Shown in pieces: positions 23,801 to 35,373 of a DNA stretch of 64,000 nucleotides. A program made the translations under genes and the position numbers. The notes beneath the pieces were generated by a model, which was not told the origin of the DNA, searched no databases, and saw only the letters and a list, made by a program, of their open reading frames with translations. The stretch lies in contig NC_091689.1 of assembly GCF_041296265.1 (NCBI RefSeq), forward strand, positions 8,284,001 to 8,348,000, written 5' to 3'. Position 1 is the stretch's first letter; every line of letters starts with the position of its first letter. Source of the stretch: Equus caballus (lineage: Eukaryota > Chordata > Mammalia > Perissodactyla > Equidae).

Positions 23801-26800
23801 TCAGAGTTCCTGCAAGACTTTCCATTGTACCTGCCTACACTGGGACTAAACTAGGCAATGACTTTTGGTTCTCCAGTGGCCATGAAGACTGGGAATGGAA
23901 TGGGGTCTGAGGTTCCTGGTGAGCCTGAGAAAGAGTGGCTAGCAAGGGGTCGAGAGTCCTGATTAGATGGAGATATGAGAGGAATAGGATTGGAATAATG
24001 GGAATGGGATTGAGTCTTCAGGTATATCCCTATAGATCACTCGACATTTGGCAAATCAGCTCATCGAAGACAGCACCCAGCTGAGGCCGTCCATCATCTC
24101 TGGCCTGAAGCATCCCATCCTGTGCCTACACCTTCTCAAGGTACTGCCTGCTCATGAGTTCCTCTTAACCCACAGGACTGAGAGGGAGAAAGAGACACTG
24201 GGAGAGATGAGAGACCCTCTTGGAGGACCCCTTTCTGCTTTTAAATCTGTTCAGCTGAGATGGCGCCACTGTTAGCCAGTCCTCAGCAGAATTGAGAAGT
24301 ACCCTCATCTCACTGTCTTACAGCCAGAGGCAGAAGTGGCCTGAGCTCCTCTACCCCACCAAGTGTGGCTGCCAGATCTTTTGAGAGGATAGCCTGCTTT
24401 CATCTGAGCCTTCCAATCTAGGAGCCTGGGGCTCCCCTGCCTCACTGACCGATGCCTTCCCACTCCCTTAGATTCTCTACTCCTGCTGCCACATCAGTGA
24501 GCACCTGTGCCATCTTCTAGTGCAGGAGCCCCTGGCCTTGGAGTCACTGTTGATGTTGGTCCAGGGCAAGGTAGGCCAGCAACAGAGGTGGGCATCTCAT
24601 GGTGGCCCCACCATCTTGATACAGGGCTGCTCTGACATCTTAAGTTTCCTTTATAGGTAAAGGTAGTAGATTGGGAAGAGTCTGCCGAAGTGACGCTCTA
24701 CCTTCTCTCCCTTCTTGTCCTTCGGCTCCAAGATCTGCCTTCTGGGTGAGTCATCAAGTAGGGTCTCTCCACTGACATCTTCCACCCACATAGCTCACCC
24801 TGACATAGACTGTGGGATACAGCCTTCTCTTAGGAGGGGTTGGGATAGAGAAAGTGGAGCTTTCTCTATGAAGGACAGACCTAGATTCCTACCTACTTCA
24901 TGCCTTGGAGGTGGCCATGGAGCCTAGGTGGAGAGTGCCATCCAAGGGAGAGGGAAGGCTGCTCACCAGCAGCCTCTCATACTGCTGCATCCCTTGGTGT
25001 ATCTCCTTATTCCAGAATGGAGAAGTTAGGCGGTGAGATTGCTACTGTCTTTACCCGTTCACATGTCGTCTCTCTTGTGGTGAGTTTTCAACCTTCATCC
25101 CTTTTCACCCTATCATCCGACCCTTCTGGGAGCAGGGGAGTCATTATCCATTTCGGCTGTCTGTGAGGCATTCTTCTGGACCAGGACAGAGGCATCCATC
25201 CTCTCTGCCTGTCCTGAGTACCATTCAGACTCGGACGTTCCTTCTCCTCCTCTAACTCTCCACAGAGCGCAGCAGCCTGCCTATTGGGACAGCTTGGTCA
25301 GCAAGGGGTGCCCTTTGACCTCCAGCCTGTGGAGTGGATCGCTGCAGCCACACATGCCCTGTCTGCCCCTGCGGAGGTGAGGTCTACCAGGGAATGCGTA
25401 GACATGTTTTCTCTGAGTGAAATAAGGACTGTGTTCAGGGAGAAAAGACGAAAATGCCAGCAAGCCTCACGTAGACTCAGGAGTGGTAAAGGAATCAAGG
25501 AGGCTTTCCTTTCCTTCCTTCTGCCCTCAGATAATAGACCCCTCTGAGCCCAGACTGCTCAGGGCTTCTGATTTGTTGTTAACACTCAGGACTCCTAAAG
25601 AGGAGGGAGGGGACGTCATCTCTCTCTTGGACTTTGGCTCTTGCTTAGTAAAGGGTCTCTCCCCTCTCCAGTCCTTTTTCCTCACTGCCCCCGGAGTGAG
25701 CTTTCTTAAAGAAAAATCTGGCCATTTGTTCAATCAGTAATTACTTAACACATAAATACATATTGAGTCCCAGACACTACTCTAGGCTCTGAGGATACAG
25801 CAGTGGATAAAGAGAAAAAATCCTGCCCACCTGGAGCTTGTGTCCTTGGTGGCTTCCCACTGCTTCTGGGATAAAGTCTGAATTCATTAGTGGACTACTC
25901 AGAGCTCTGTTACATCGGAGCTCTGTAATCCTGCTACACCAGAAAAGTTCCCATTTCTAGAATTCAGTATGGTCTTTGATGACCTACCTTTATAAATGCC
26001 ATGACTTCTACTTGGAATGTTCTCCCTTCCTACCTCCTTCTCTCAGGGGTCTGCATTCTTCCTCCCTCTCTGACAGGTCCGGTTGACTCCACCAGATGGC
26101 TGTGGATTCTATGATGGCCTCTTCATCCTTCTGCTGCAGCTCCTCAGCCAGGTACAGCTGCATCCCAGGATGAATGGGAATTAAGGAGAGAGAAACTGGG
26201 CATTTTGGGGAGCTACTGGACAACAGGAATGAGGAAGCAACCCAGACTCACCTTGCCTCTCAAACTGCTGTGCCTGTGATGGCCTTAGAGTGGGCCCACC
26301 TGCCCTCAGTGTAGACCCTTTAAAGGGAACCTTGGGATTCAATGGGGAGAAAAGCTGTAATCCCTTGGTTTCCAGCAGATATCCCTAAGGATTGAGAGAT
26401 GGGGGGCGGTGTGTGTTAAGATGTGATAAGAAAGGGAATTAAGACAACAGGGAAATCCTAGGTGGGAAAACAGAAGGAATTATTTCTGGGTCTCCCTTTT
26501 CTCATAGGTCAGGGACAGGAGTGAAAAAAGACATTTTGACTCCTAACTTTGACTTCCCCACCCACCCTCTTTCAATTTTCTCTCCAGGAGGGGAAGGGTA
26601 GCCTGATAAGGGAAGTGGCTAGCTCAGAAATGTGGACGGTTCTATGGCAACGCTTCTCCATGGCTCTGAGGCTCCCTGAGGAGGTATCAGCACAGGAAGA
26701 GGAGCTGTCCCTGTGCAGTCCACAAAGCCCAGGGCCAGACTGGACGCTGATCTCACCCCAAGGTATCTTTCCATCAGCATGGCCTCCTCTGTGGGGCCAG

Positions 26801-29800
26801 TGTGTTGATCCCTCTTCAGGAAGAGGGCCTAGAACTGAGTTAGCTCACGGAAATTGCTGCTGCTGCCGCTGCTGCTGCCTGGGGGAGGATGGCAGTCTGT
26901 GCTGGAGCTACTCACTATGGGGAAGGGACTGAAGAGGTGGTGACCCTGGGAGCCATGGCAAAGCAGGGCCATCTGGGCCTCTTGCCTGCTCCACTGGTCT
27001 CCATTCTCCATGTTTCCAGGCATGGCAGCCCTGCTGAGCCTGGCCGTGGCCTCCTTTACCCAGGAGCCCCAGTTATGCCTGAGCCACCTGTCTCAGCGTG
27101 GAAGCATCCTCATGTCCACCCTGAAGCATCTGCTTTCCCCCAGCTTCCTGCATCAGCTGGGTCAGGCGTGAGTTTGAGCTAGAGGAGGGAGACCAGAAGA
27201 TCCAGAGAGTCTGCAGTGGGGGACAGGGAGGGGAAGGCAGGAGAGAAGGAGCTGACAGTTTGAACTGTGAGGCAAGAAATGGGATTGCTGAGATTGGAGA
27301 AGGGGAGCTGGACTAGGGAGTTTGAGAGGAGGGGAAGAATGATAAAGGGTGGGTGAGCAAGACTGAATATGTCCTTCCACACTCCCCTCCTTAGGCCTCA
27401 CGGGTCTGAGTTTCTACCTGTCATGGTACTCTCCGTCTGCCAGCTCCTCTGCTTCCCCTTCGCCCTGGATGTGGATGCTGACCTCCTTGTCCGTGTCTTG
27501 GCTGACCTCACAAACTCGGAAGTCACAGCTCACCTGCTGCAGGTACTTGGGAGCTACCCAGGCATGAAGGTGGGAGAGGAAGATGGCCAACCTTGTGTAC
27601 TCTAATTCACCTCCCACAGCTCCAGGGCTCCCCTACGCCCCTGTAAGAGTGGGGCATCTGGCTTGATCTAAGAGTTGGAGGGGAGAAAGCACTCAGGCCT
27701 GAGCAGAGGCACATAGTTGAGGCCGGCGCTGGTGCCTCCTTGTCTCCATCATTCCCTTATCTGGATTCCACTGCAGCTCAGTGGGGAGAAGATCCTGGTC
27801 TAAGCACTGGAGACTCAGCTCAGTAGCTGGGAATTGCTTCTCTGGCAAATCTTGGCATTAAGCAGTGCATTTGACAAGCAGAGCAGGGAATGAACTTGGA
27901 AAGAACCTGTTCTCTTGGGCTCCACATTGTGGCTCATGTGGCGTGGTGTGGGTCAGCCATACCACCTCTCTGTGGTTTCTCTCCCCCAGCTTTGCTTTTC
28001 TCTCTCCCACACTGGGCTGCTTCTAGTTACCCAGCTGAAGTGTATTCGCCCTCTCCCTGAACTACTTTGCCCGCTCCCTTCCCTGCCTTCTCCCAGGTCT
28101 GTTGCCACCATCTTCCGTTGCCACAAGTCGAGCTTCCCATCAGTCTTCTCACGCACCTGGCCCTCATGGATTCCACCTCTCTCAACCAGTTTGTGAACAC
28201 AGTGGCTGCCTCCCCTAGAAGTATGATCTCATTCCTCTCCATTGCCCTCCTTGGTGACCAGCCATTGCTGACCTCTGACCTTCTCTCTCTGCTGGCCCAC
28301 ACAGTCCGGGTACTGTCTCCTAGCCACTTGTCCTTTATCCAAGAACTCCTGGCTGGCTCTGATGAATCCTATCGGCCCCTGCGCAGCCTCCTGGGCCACC
28401 CAGAAAATTCCGTGCGGGCCCGCACTTATGGGCTTCTGGGACACTTGCTGCAACATAGCATGGCCCTGCGTGGGGCACTGCAGAGCCAGACTGGACTGCT
28501 TAACCTTCTGCTGCTGGGTCTTGGAGACAAGGATCCTGCTGTGCGGCGGAGTGCCAGCTTTGCTGTAGGCAATGCAGCCTACCAAGCTGGTCCCCTGGGA
28601 CCTGCTCTGGCAGCCGCAGTACCTGGTATGACCCAGCTGCTTGGAGATCCTCAGGCTGGTATCCGGCGCAATGCCGCATCAGCTCTGGGCAACTTGGGGC
28701 CTGAGGGCTTGGGGGAGGAGCTGTTACAGTGCCAAGTACCCCAGCGGCTCCTAGAGATGGCATGTGGAGACCCCCAGCCAAATGTGAAGGAGGCCGCCCT
28801 CATTGCCCTCCGGAGCCTCCGACAGGAGCCCTGCATCCATCAGGTACACCTCGGGGGACTTAGGAACCAGGATGATGGGGTTGTATTTCACAGCATTTTT
28901 CTGAGATAGTCTTTTTTGTTTTAGATTTTATTTTTTCCCTTTTTCTCCCCAAAGCCCCCCAGTACATAGTTGTATATTCTTCACTGTGAGTCCTTCTAGT
29001 TGTGGCATGTGGGACGCTGCCTTGGCCTGGTTTGATGAGCAGTGCCGTGTCCTCGCCCAGGATTTGAACCAACGAAACACTGGGCCGCCTGCAGCGGGGC
29101 GCGCGAACTTAACCACTCGGCCACGGGGCCAGCCCCTGAGATAGTCTTTAAGGAAGACTTTGGGACCTCCAGAAACCCAAGCCGTGTCCCTCTCTAGAGC
29201 AGGAATCCCAGGGGCAGTGTCTTGGAGATGAGTTTTCCATTTACCATCTCCCACCCTGGAGACGGGAAGGGACCTGGAAGAGGGCCCCATTGGGCTGGGA
29301 AATGCCTGAGATCTCAAGGACCACTGTGTCTCTCTTCTAGAGGCTGTGCGGGAGGGAGGTGAAGGAAGACTGAGGGATGTTGAGTATAGAGTGGTTTCAT
29401 TCTGGGGGCCATGAAGGAGCTAATCTTTTTCAGCACTTACTTTGTGAAGAGCACCGTGCTAAGCATTTTATCCTTATTATGTGGTTTAAGCTATTACGTT
29501 CCTCATTTTGCAAGTGAGGAAAGTGAGGCACTAAGAATTTAATAACTTGTCCAAGTTACGAGACTAGTATGTGGGATTGGACACTTGAACTCAGGAGTCT
29601 GGGACCAGAACCCATACTCTAATCATAGCTTTATTCTGCTTTTTCTGCTCAATTTTCAGTGTATAGACAGCCTAATAGAAATCGCATATCTACTATAAGG
29701 CTCTACCTCCAAATTATAATAGCTCAATGTGGTAGCATTGGGTGGTTCATGCAGAACAGCAATTTTGACAGGATGGTGATGATAAATATAGGATTTTCTG

Positions 29801-30310
29801 GCAATCCATGTGGAGAAATAATGAGAGGGATTCTTGGCTGGTAATGAAGTTATGACCCACTGATCTGGATCCATGACTGGCCATCCCACCTTTTGGCTTA
29901 CTATCACTGCTGCATTCATTAACCCTTCCTGGGGACAAGGGCAGGGGTCCCTTGCTGCCTTGGTTTCACGATCTCTAACCAAAAAGGATGGAAGTAGACC
30001 TCTGGTCCTCATGATTCCTGTCTCCAAGGTTTCTCTCTTCCTACACAGTCTATTTTGAGACCCCAAGAGCCCATTTTCTTTTTCTTCCTTTTCTGGAGTA
30101 GGAATTGCTGGCCTGAATGAGAGTCTTCTCCATGTTGTGTTCTGTCATCTGCTGTCTTTCCCACAGGTGCTAGTGTCCCTGGGCGCCAGTGAGAAATTAG
30201 CCTTGCTCTCTCTGGGGAATCCATCACTGCCGCACAGCAGTCCCAGGCCCGCCTCTGCCAAACACTGCAGGAAACTCATTCACCTCCTGAGGCCAACCCA
30301 CAGCACATGA
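8839..30310 (+). CDS. STK36: STK36 (Fused homolog), serine/threonine kinase, complete
   Basis: Fused-family kinase linked to GLI/SUFU Hedgehog signalling and needed for central-pair assembly in motile cilia. Twenty-six coding exons: 8839-8922, 9597-9737, 9850-9927, 11046-11176, 11408-11657, 13102-13195, 13484-13653, 13815-14002, 14521-14620, 16821-16964, 19813-19992, 21158-21255, 21710-21815, 23043-23193, 23389-23516, 24036-24140, 24472-24570, 24657-24745, 25016-25079, 25266-25376, 26077-26151, 26588-26762, 27020-27167, 27395-27542, 28097-28843, 30167-30310. Sum 3948 nt, 1315 residues plus stop, equal to the human length as remembered. Kinase residues 4-254: glycine loop IGEGSFGRV (10-18), lysine K33, catalytic HRDMKPQN with D125, DFG at 143-145, then [10 protein letters not shown]. 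The C-terminal half is leucine-rich with ARM/HEAT-like repeats, most in the 747-nt exon. A candidate acceptor at 8817-8818 suggests a spliced 5' UTR. The protein ends HST where I recall HSM in human. Confidence 0.95.
9005..9250 (+). repeat. MIR SINE, nearly full length
   Basis: STK36 first coding intron. Ordered MIR landmarks: 'gagttcaaaccctagctcc', 'ggacaagttacttaatttct', 'ctcatccgtagaatgaggat' and 'acagtgcctggcacctagta'. Confidence 0.85.
10060..10330 (+). repeat. MIR SINE followed by (GTT)n
   Basis: STK36 intron. Sense MIR landmarks: 'catggctctgccagttattc', 'gggcaagttattttagcctc', 'gagtgcctgacacacattat'. A short GTT run closes it at about 10321-10336. Confidence 0.8.
10640..10870 (-). repeat. 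MIR SINE, antisense
   Basis: STK36 intron. Antisense MIR: 'taagtgccaggcaccattct', 'cctatgaggtaggtggtatc', 'cccatggtcatacagctggt'. Followed by GAATGAATGAATAAACGAA-like repeats. Confidence 0.8.
11658..13101 (+). other. STK36 intron, 1.4 kb, mostly unique
   Basis: Between the exon ending ISPCFK and the exon starting NFLQGLL. I recognise no repeat family or RNA gene. The 'ggggctagctcagtgagtagg' stretch near 12088 looks tRNA-like at first sight but does not fold as one. Confidence 0.4.
14946..15213 (+). mobile_element. ERE SINE (older, with 3' extension)
   Basis: tRNA-derived perissodactyl SINE starting 'ggggctggcgccatggccaa' with A-box-like GGCCAAGTGG and a degenerate B box, tail 'ttagctcaggtgccaatct' and poly(A). 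Flanked by near-matching copies of 'atatatagtttgg' (left end near 14946, right at 15216-15228), consistent with a target-site duplication. Confidence 0.85.
15360..16215. mobile_element. old L1-type LINE fragment, split by an ERE
   Basis: Reads 'tattttgaaataatttcaaa ... cacccagactcaccagttg ... ggccagttattttgtagaac ... gattaggttcaggttatgc'. The same consensus recurs at 33.6-35.7 kb and 47.4-48.7 kb in this window. I take it as an L1M-type 3' segment; subfamily and orientation are uncertain. An ERE interrupts it at 15716-15948. Confidence 0.6.
15716..15948 (-). mobile_element. ERE SINE with perfect target duplication
   Basis: Antisense copy: T-rich tail, then 'ccccagtacatagttgtg', the reversed B box 'ggattcgaacc' and head '...ccacggggccagcccc'. 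Flanked by identical 'ccagtaatgttctt' at 15702-15715 and 15951-15964. The near-intact tRNA-like head indicates a young insertion. Confidence 0.95.
16229..16464 (-). mobile_element. older ERE SINE (long-tail type)
   Basis: Antisense, with the doubled tail motif 'gggctaacatctgttgcc' and 'aagctaacatctgtgcc' typical of older ERE subfamilies, ending in a reversed head 'aaccactaggcaacggggct'. More diverged than the neighbouring ERE at 15716. Confidence 0.85.
17545..18795 (-). mobile_element. L1 LINE 3' fragment (ORF2 end plus 3' UTR)
   Basis: Antisense to STK36. On the minus strand, 18769-18584 reads like the L1 ORF2 segment containing [20 protein letters not shown], and 18284-18084 like the C-terminal segment with [16 protein letters not shown]1 3' UTR sequence follows down to about 17545. 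5'-truncated; not capable of movement. Confidence 0.9.
18835..19310 (+). repeat. MIR SINE interrupted by an ERE
   Basis: MIR halves flank the ERE at 18891-19096: 'gccatgataagacttcctgag'-type sequence before it, and 'tcctcatctagaaaatgggt' and 'agaacagtgagtggcatatg' after it. Confidence 0.65.
18891..19096 (+). mobile_element. ERE SINE with perfect target duplication
   Basis: Head 'gggaccagccctgtggccga', tail 'tttggggagaaaaaggaaaa' and poly(A). Flanked by identical 'agaattccaatgga' at 18877-18890 and 19097-19110. It inserted into a MIR inside the split hAT element. Confidence 0.95.
20428..20621 (-). mobile_element. older ERE SINE
   Basis: Antisense copy with 'gaggaagcttggccctgagc', 'cctctactttatatgtagga' and reversed head 'gtgccactgggctggcccc'. 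Imperfect flanking duplication (ctttattgaccc / ctttgttgacct). An antisense MIR remnant follows at about 20625-20770. Confidence 0.9.
21900..22260 (-). repeat. L2 LINE fragment
   Basis: Antisense L2 3' region: 'aatttgttgaatgccgagta', later 'gaaaggacattctgggcag', 'aggcccagaggcattgagc'. Diverged; in a STK36 intron. Confidence 0.55.
25720..26055. repeat. two L2 fragments in opposite orientation
   Basis: 25720-25840 reads antisense ('actctaggctctgaggatac', 'cctgcccacctggagcttgt'). 25845-26055 reads sense ('ggcttcccactgcttctggg', 'acttggaatgttctccct'). Both in a STK36 intron. Confidence 0.55.
28916..29136 (-). mobile_element. ERE SINE with perfect target duplication
   Basis: Antisense ERE ending 'ccacggggccagcccc', flanked by 'tgagatagtcttt' at 28902-28914 and 29137-29149. 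It begins only about 75 bases after the donor of the large STK36 exon (28097-28843). Confidence 0.95.
29420..29640 (-). repeat. MIR SINE, antisense
   Basis: STK36 last intron: 'agcaccgtgctaagcatttt', 'aagtgaggaaagtgaggcac', 'aataacttgtccaagttacg'. Confidence 0.75.
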
Positions 30311-30905
30311 TCCCAGATTTCTGGGGTCCAGCCTCTAGCCTTCGTTGACCTGCTATTGCCAACTCTTCTTTTTCTACTATACAAGCCACCCACTCAACCA
30401 AGAGCTAAAAAGACTAAAAAAGAGAGAAACTGCCAACTCAACTGAGTTGAGAATGAGAAGCTAGAAGAGATTTATGTATAAAGGTCCTTCCTTACCCCAG
30501 ATTCAGATGATTTCAACCAGTAAACGTCATTGCTGTCAGTGCCACAGAAGATTCCTTGCTTGTCTGTAACCAGGGGTCTTTCTCCAATAATTTGCCTTTA
30601 ACTCCAGGAACATGCCTCTGGACCTTAGGGGGACACCTTCTACCTGAGCGATCTCTTCCTTTCTGGAGCTCCTGTAACCCTCCCTGTGGGTTCTTGCTTT
30701 AGGTGCACTGGCCCCAGGACAGTCATGAAGACAGAGCCCGTCTCAGCTCTAGGCTGTGGGGATAAATGCCATCAGTCCCTGTTGTGGAGGGTTCCCCAGC
30801 CTGTAGCCCACATTCCCATCCATGGGAGGGGTGGAGAGTGTATCTTTTCTATTTTTTGTACATCTGTTTGTAAACTCTTGCAATAAAAGGTGTGCCTCAG
30901 CCTGC
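30311..30905 (+). other. STK36: STK36 3' UTR with polyadenylation signal
   Basis: Sequence from the TGA (30308-30310) to AATAAA at 30882-30887. The signal is followed by a GT-rich stretch ('ggtgtgcc' near 30890), as expected downstream of a cleavage site. No earlier AATAAA is seen after the stop. Confidence 0.7.
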
Positions 30906-31544
30906 TTTGAGCTGCCAGGGTGGGCGTGGGGAGGTTCAGTGCCTCTTTTAGCTGCTGTGTGGTGCTGGAAGCACACGAGATCCTGGTTTGGGGAGCTTAT
31001 TTATATCTCTGCCTGCCCTCTAGCTTCCTCCATCCCAGATGAACTACATGTGGTCATCTGCTTCCAAGCTCAGGCCACTGGAGCTGAAATAGGAAAGGAT
31101 AGAACTAAACAGAGAGGTAAACTGAATTACTTTGAGATCTCAGGCTTAGAGACTAGTTTTAATATTTGGTCTCAATATATAGGGAAGCCCAGCTGCTTTA
31201 GAAGGGCAGCTGTTTATGGAGATTGTGCAGTGTACCAGAAAGGGGCATTTGGCAGACCCATTAGTTAGCATTGTAATCCAGCAGGAAACAGACTAGAAAG
31301 CTTAAACTTCACTGGATGGCTTGCGACAAGCTTCCCAGGGCCCTTATTTCTCCATCCATAAAATGGGGAGACTGCTTTTTGTTCTTCCTCAAATTCCAAT
31401 TGTTTTAGGAATGAAAGACAAGTAAGGTGCCTTTATTTTTATAAGGAATTTTATTTAGTTGTCATCTTCATTGCTCACTGTGTTTATATTTTAGCAAAAG
31501 TAACATTATTTCTAGAGACCACCATAATTTCCTCCTATCCAGAT

Positions 31545-32470
31545 TATTTCAATTCAATTCAACATATATTCATGGAATGCTTTCTTTGTGCCAGATATTG
31601 TTCTAGGTACAGGAGCTAAAGCAGTGCCTGTCTGTCAGAGAGTTTCCATTCTGGTCAGGGAGACAGTGAACTTATTAAAATGTTGAATTATATATAGTAT
31701 GTAGGGAGGTGATAAAAACTCTGGAGAAAAATAAAGCAGAGAAAGGGGATGAGGTGTGCTGAGTTGGATGGTCGGGGCAGGCCTCACTGAGAAGGTGGCA
31801 CTTGAACAAAGGCTTGAAGGAGAGGAGGGAATGAGCAGGGCAGCTGTCAGAGGGAAACCTAGGCAGAGAGATGATCGCTTCAAAGGCCTTGAGATGGACG
31901 CCTGCCAGCGCTGGCTCCAGCGTGCTGGAGGAGCCACTTGGAGGCCGGTTTGGGTGGAAGAAGTGAAGAAAGGGGAGAAGAGTAGGAGATGAGGACAGGA
32001 AGGTAATGGGGACCACACGTGGGCCTTGTAAACCTTGTACTTTGGAGGGAGCAGGGATCTATTGGAGCGTTTTGAACAGAGGAATGATGTGATCCACTTT
32101 GTGTTCTAACAAATTACTCTTCATTCTGGTGCGAATGGACGCTGAGGAGTGGGGGAGGCTGGGAGGCGGGGTGGGCAGTTGGGAGGCTATGGTAATCATC
32201 CAGGTGAGAGAATGGTGGCCTGGCCGGGGTGGTACTATGGAGTGGTGAAAGGTAGTCAGATTTTGAAGATGTTTTGAACATACAGCAAATAAGATTTCAT
32301 GAGTGACTGGATGTGGGGGCGTGCACTAAAGAAGGCAGATGAAGAGGACTCCAAGATTTTTGGCCTGAGCAATAGGAACGATGGAACTGCCATTAACTGA
32401 AATACAGAGTGGTAGTGCGTGTGAAAGTTCGAGTTCCGTTTTGAACATGTTAAATATATTAGTTGAAAAT
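31545..32470 (-). repeat. long L2 LINE fragment
   Basis: Intergenic, antisense L2: 'ttctttgtgccagatattgt', 'aggcctcactgagaaggtgg', 'ggaatgatgtgatccacttt', 'atggtaatcatccaggtgag', 'atgaagaggactccaagat' in the expected order. About 0.9 kb, well below full length. Confidence 0.75.
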
Positions 32471-33247
32471 TTGCAAACACACACCAAAGTAGAGAGCTTC
32501 GTTCAGTGAAGCCCATCACAGCTTCATCAGCTACCATATCTATTCTTTTTTTACTCAGGTATTTTAAAACAAATCCTGGGCAACAAACAGTTACCCGTAA
32601 GTACTTTGGTATACATCGCTAACAGATCGGAACTTTGGTTTTTGTTTTTAACAAAACCACAGTACTTCACTAAGACTTGTCTGAATTTAGGCAAATACAG
32701 TATTGTATTTTGAAATATGGGTATTTTTTCTAAAATATAAACTAGGGAGAATTACCTTATGAAAATTATTTTTTTCCAAACAATTCATTAAATAATAGCT
32801 TGAAATATCATGCTTATCTGGTCCATAAACAATTTGATGTAGAGAAATTAAATATACATCCAAACTTTTTAGGCTATCGTATAAAGCAATAGTTTTATGA
32901 GGAAGCATAATAAAACATGTTCCTATCCTTGGGAGCATCCAATCGAAAGGGTTAGAAATATGTAAACAATTTTACATCTCGCGATCATTGCACCAAGTGC
33001 TGAGAGGATGTGAAGTGGACGGTCTGAGTAGTGCCTGGAATTCAGAGAATGTCTGGAAGGCTTGAGGACTTGTGCCTGTGTTTAGTTTTATGTGTGTATG
33101 AGTGTATATGTGTTTTGACTTTTGGGAGAAGAGGGAGCTTAAAATTCTCAAACATGTAAAAGTAGAGAGAGTGGCATAATAAACCCCCATACCTGATCCC
33201 ACAGATTCAGCTGCTATCAACATTTGCCACACTGCTTCTACCTATTC

Positions 33248-33620
33248 TTTTTTTTTTAAACCAGAACATTCATTGCGTGACTAATCACTGAACTCCTTCA
33301 GATGAGCTGGATGCTGCAGCAGCTGCCGTCTCGGGTGTAGGTGTTTTTCCTTTACGGAATCCGTGCCTGAATCTGTGAGATACAATCTCTCGGTGCCTGA
33401 TTCGACTGGTACCGACGCTATCTGTCTTTTAGCCTTGACACTCCAGGTATACTTTCTCTTCCTCTTGGCAGGGTAGCCACATTTGCCACCGGCTGACTTC
33501 TGAACGTGGCAGGTCTTAAAGCCACAGTGGTAGCACAAGTTGTGTGTCTTAGATGCTTTCCCAATGATGAGGTTCCCTTTGCCAGCTCGCTTCTGCAGCC
33601 GAGACCAGAGGCCAGGAGAG
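33248..33620 (-). pseudogene. RPL37: RPL37 processed pseudogene
   Basis: Retrocopy of ribosomal protein eL37 mRNA. On the minus strand it reads 5' UTR-like 'tctcggctgcagaagcgag', a body encoding [20 protein letters not shown] (human [20 protein letters not shown]), then 'gcagcatccagctcatc' and a poly(A) run (T run at 33248-33257). No introns. The start codon is lost and, after the KAKR segment, about one base is missing, so the frame shifts away from the eL37 C-terminus. Flanking duplications 'ctacctatt' at about 33237-33246 and 33621-33629 fit L1-mediated insertion. Surrounded by old L1 sequence. Confidence 0.93.
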
Positions 33621-35373
33621 CTACCTATTATTTTTTAAAATTTTGTCATTGCTATAGTTTTAAAAAGCATTCTATTTTGAAATAATTTAAAATTTAAAGA
33701 AAAGTTGTAAGAATAGTACAAAGAATTCCTATATACTCCTCACCCAGATTCAGTATTGTTAACATTTTGCCACAATTAGTTGTACCATATTTTTCTGAAC
33801 CATTTGAGAGTAAGTTGTAATATCATACCCTTTTACCTTTAAATACGTAAGCGGGAATTTCTTAAGATCAAGGATATTAACTTATATAACCACAGTATAA
33901 TTAACAAAATCAGGAAATTTAACATGGATATAATACTGTTAACTAATCTACGGCCCATATTCCAATATTGCCAATTGTTCCAATAATATCTTTATATCAA
34001 TTTTTTTCCCTGGTCCAGGGTCCAACCCAAGATCCCACTTTGTGTTTGGTTGTGATGCCTCTTTAGCGTCTAATCTAGAATTATTCCTCATCCTTTCTTT
34101 ATCTTTTATGACACTGATTGACATTTTGAAGAGTACAGGCCAATTTGGGTATTTCTGACGTTTCTTTGTGATTTGATTCAGGTTATACATTTTTAGCAGA
34201 AACACTACATAAATGCTGAAATGTCTTCTTAGCAATCCTATCTGGAGGCTGGTGATGGTGCTTTTCCCCATTATTGGTGAAGTTACCTCTGATCAGTAGG
34301 TTATGGTGGGCTGGGCAGGTCTCTGTTGCTGTAGGTTTTTTGGTTTTTTTAAAAATAGACTTTATATTTTAGAGCAGTTTTAGATTTACAGAAAAAATGA
34401 GCAGATAGTACAGAGTTCATATATTATACCCTGCCCCTATAAACAGTTTCCCTATTATTAACATCTTACATTATTGTGATACATTTGTTATACTTAATGA
34501 ACCAATATCAATATATTATTAACTAAAGCCTGAATTTTATTCAGATTTCCTTAGTTTTTACCTGATGTCCTTTTTCTGTTCTAAGATTTCATTACACATT
34601 ACATTTAGTCGTCTCCCTAGGCTCCTCTGGCTGTAACACTTTCTCAGAAGTTTCTTGTTTTTGATGACCTTGGCAATTTTGGGGAGTACTGGTCAGCTAT
34701 TTTGTAGGATGCCCCTCTATTGGAATTTGTCTGATGTTTCTCATGATTACACTGGGGTTATGGGTTTTGGGGAGGAAGATCACAAAAGTAAAGTGCCATT
34801 TTCATCACTTGTCAAGGGTACATGCTATCTACATGATTTATGACTGTTGATGTTGACCTTGATCACGTGACAGAAGTAGTGTTTGTCAGATTTTTCTACT
34901 GTTACTCCTTTTGCCCTGCCCACCCCCCTTTCCATACTGTGCTCTTTGGAAAGAAGTCAGTCTGCACAGCCCACACTTAAGAAGTGGGGGGTTATGTTCC
35001 TCTCCTTTAGGGCAGAGTATCTACATAATTTATTTGGAATTCTTCTGCCCAGGAGAGTTGTCTCTTTACCACGTTTGCAAACATACTCAATCATTTATTT
35101 ATACCAGAGACTCATGGATATTTGTTTTATACTTTGGGTTATAAACCACCTACTACTTTACATAATTTTGTTGCTCAAATTGATCCAACGTTGGTCACTG
35201 GGCGTCCTTTTGATTAGCTCCTGTGACATATTCCCACCAATGTGGGGTTTTTGTTTTCTTTTTTTTTTTAAGAACATTTCCTTTATGTCTGGTACTACAA
35301 GATGCGTCAGCTCATCTCGTATATTTCCTGCCCTAGTCCTAGAATCAGCCATTTCTTCAAGGAGACCTTGTTC

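Noticed and set aside
26857-26880. GCT-rich triplet repeat as a possible expansion locus
   Set aside because: Only a few interrupted units (CTGCTGCTGCCGCTGCTGCTG) in an intron; too short to be notable.
26756-27019. Possible U12-type intron after the STK36 exon ending ISPQ (donor GTATCTTT)
   Set aside because: The donor is only close to the U12 consensus, and no CCTTAAC-like branch site is seen before the acceptor.
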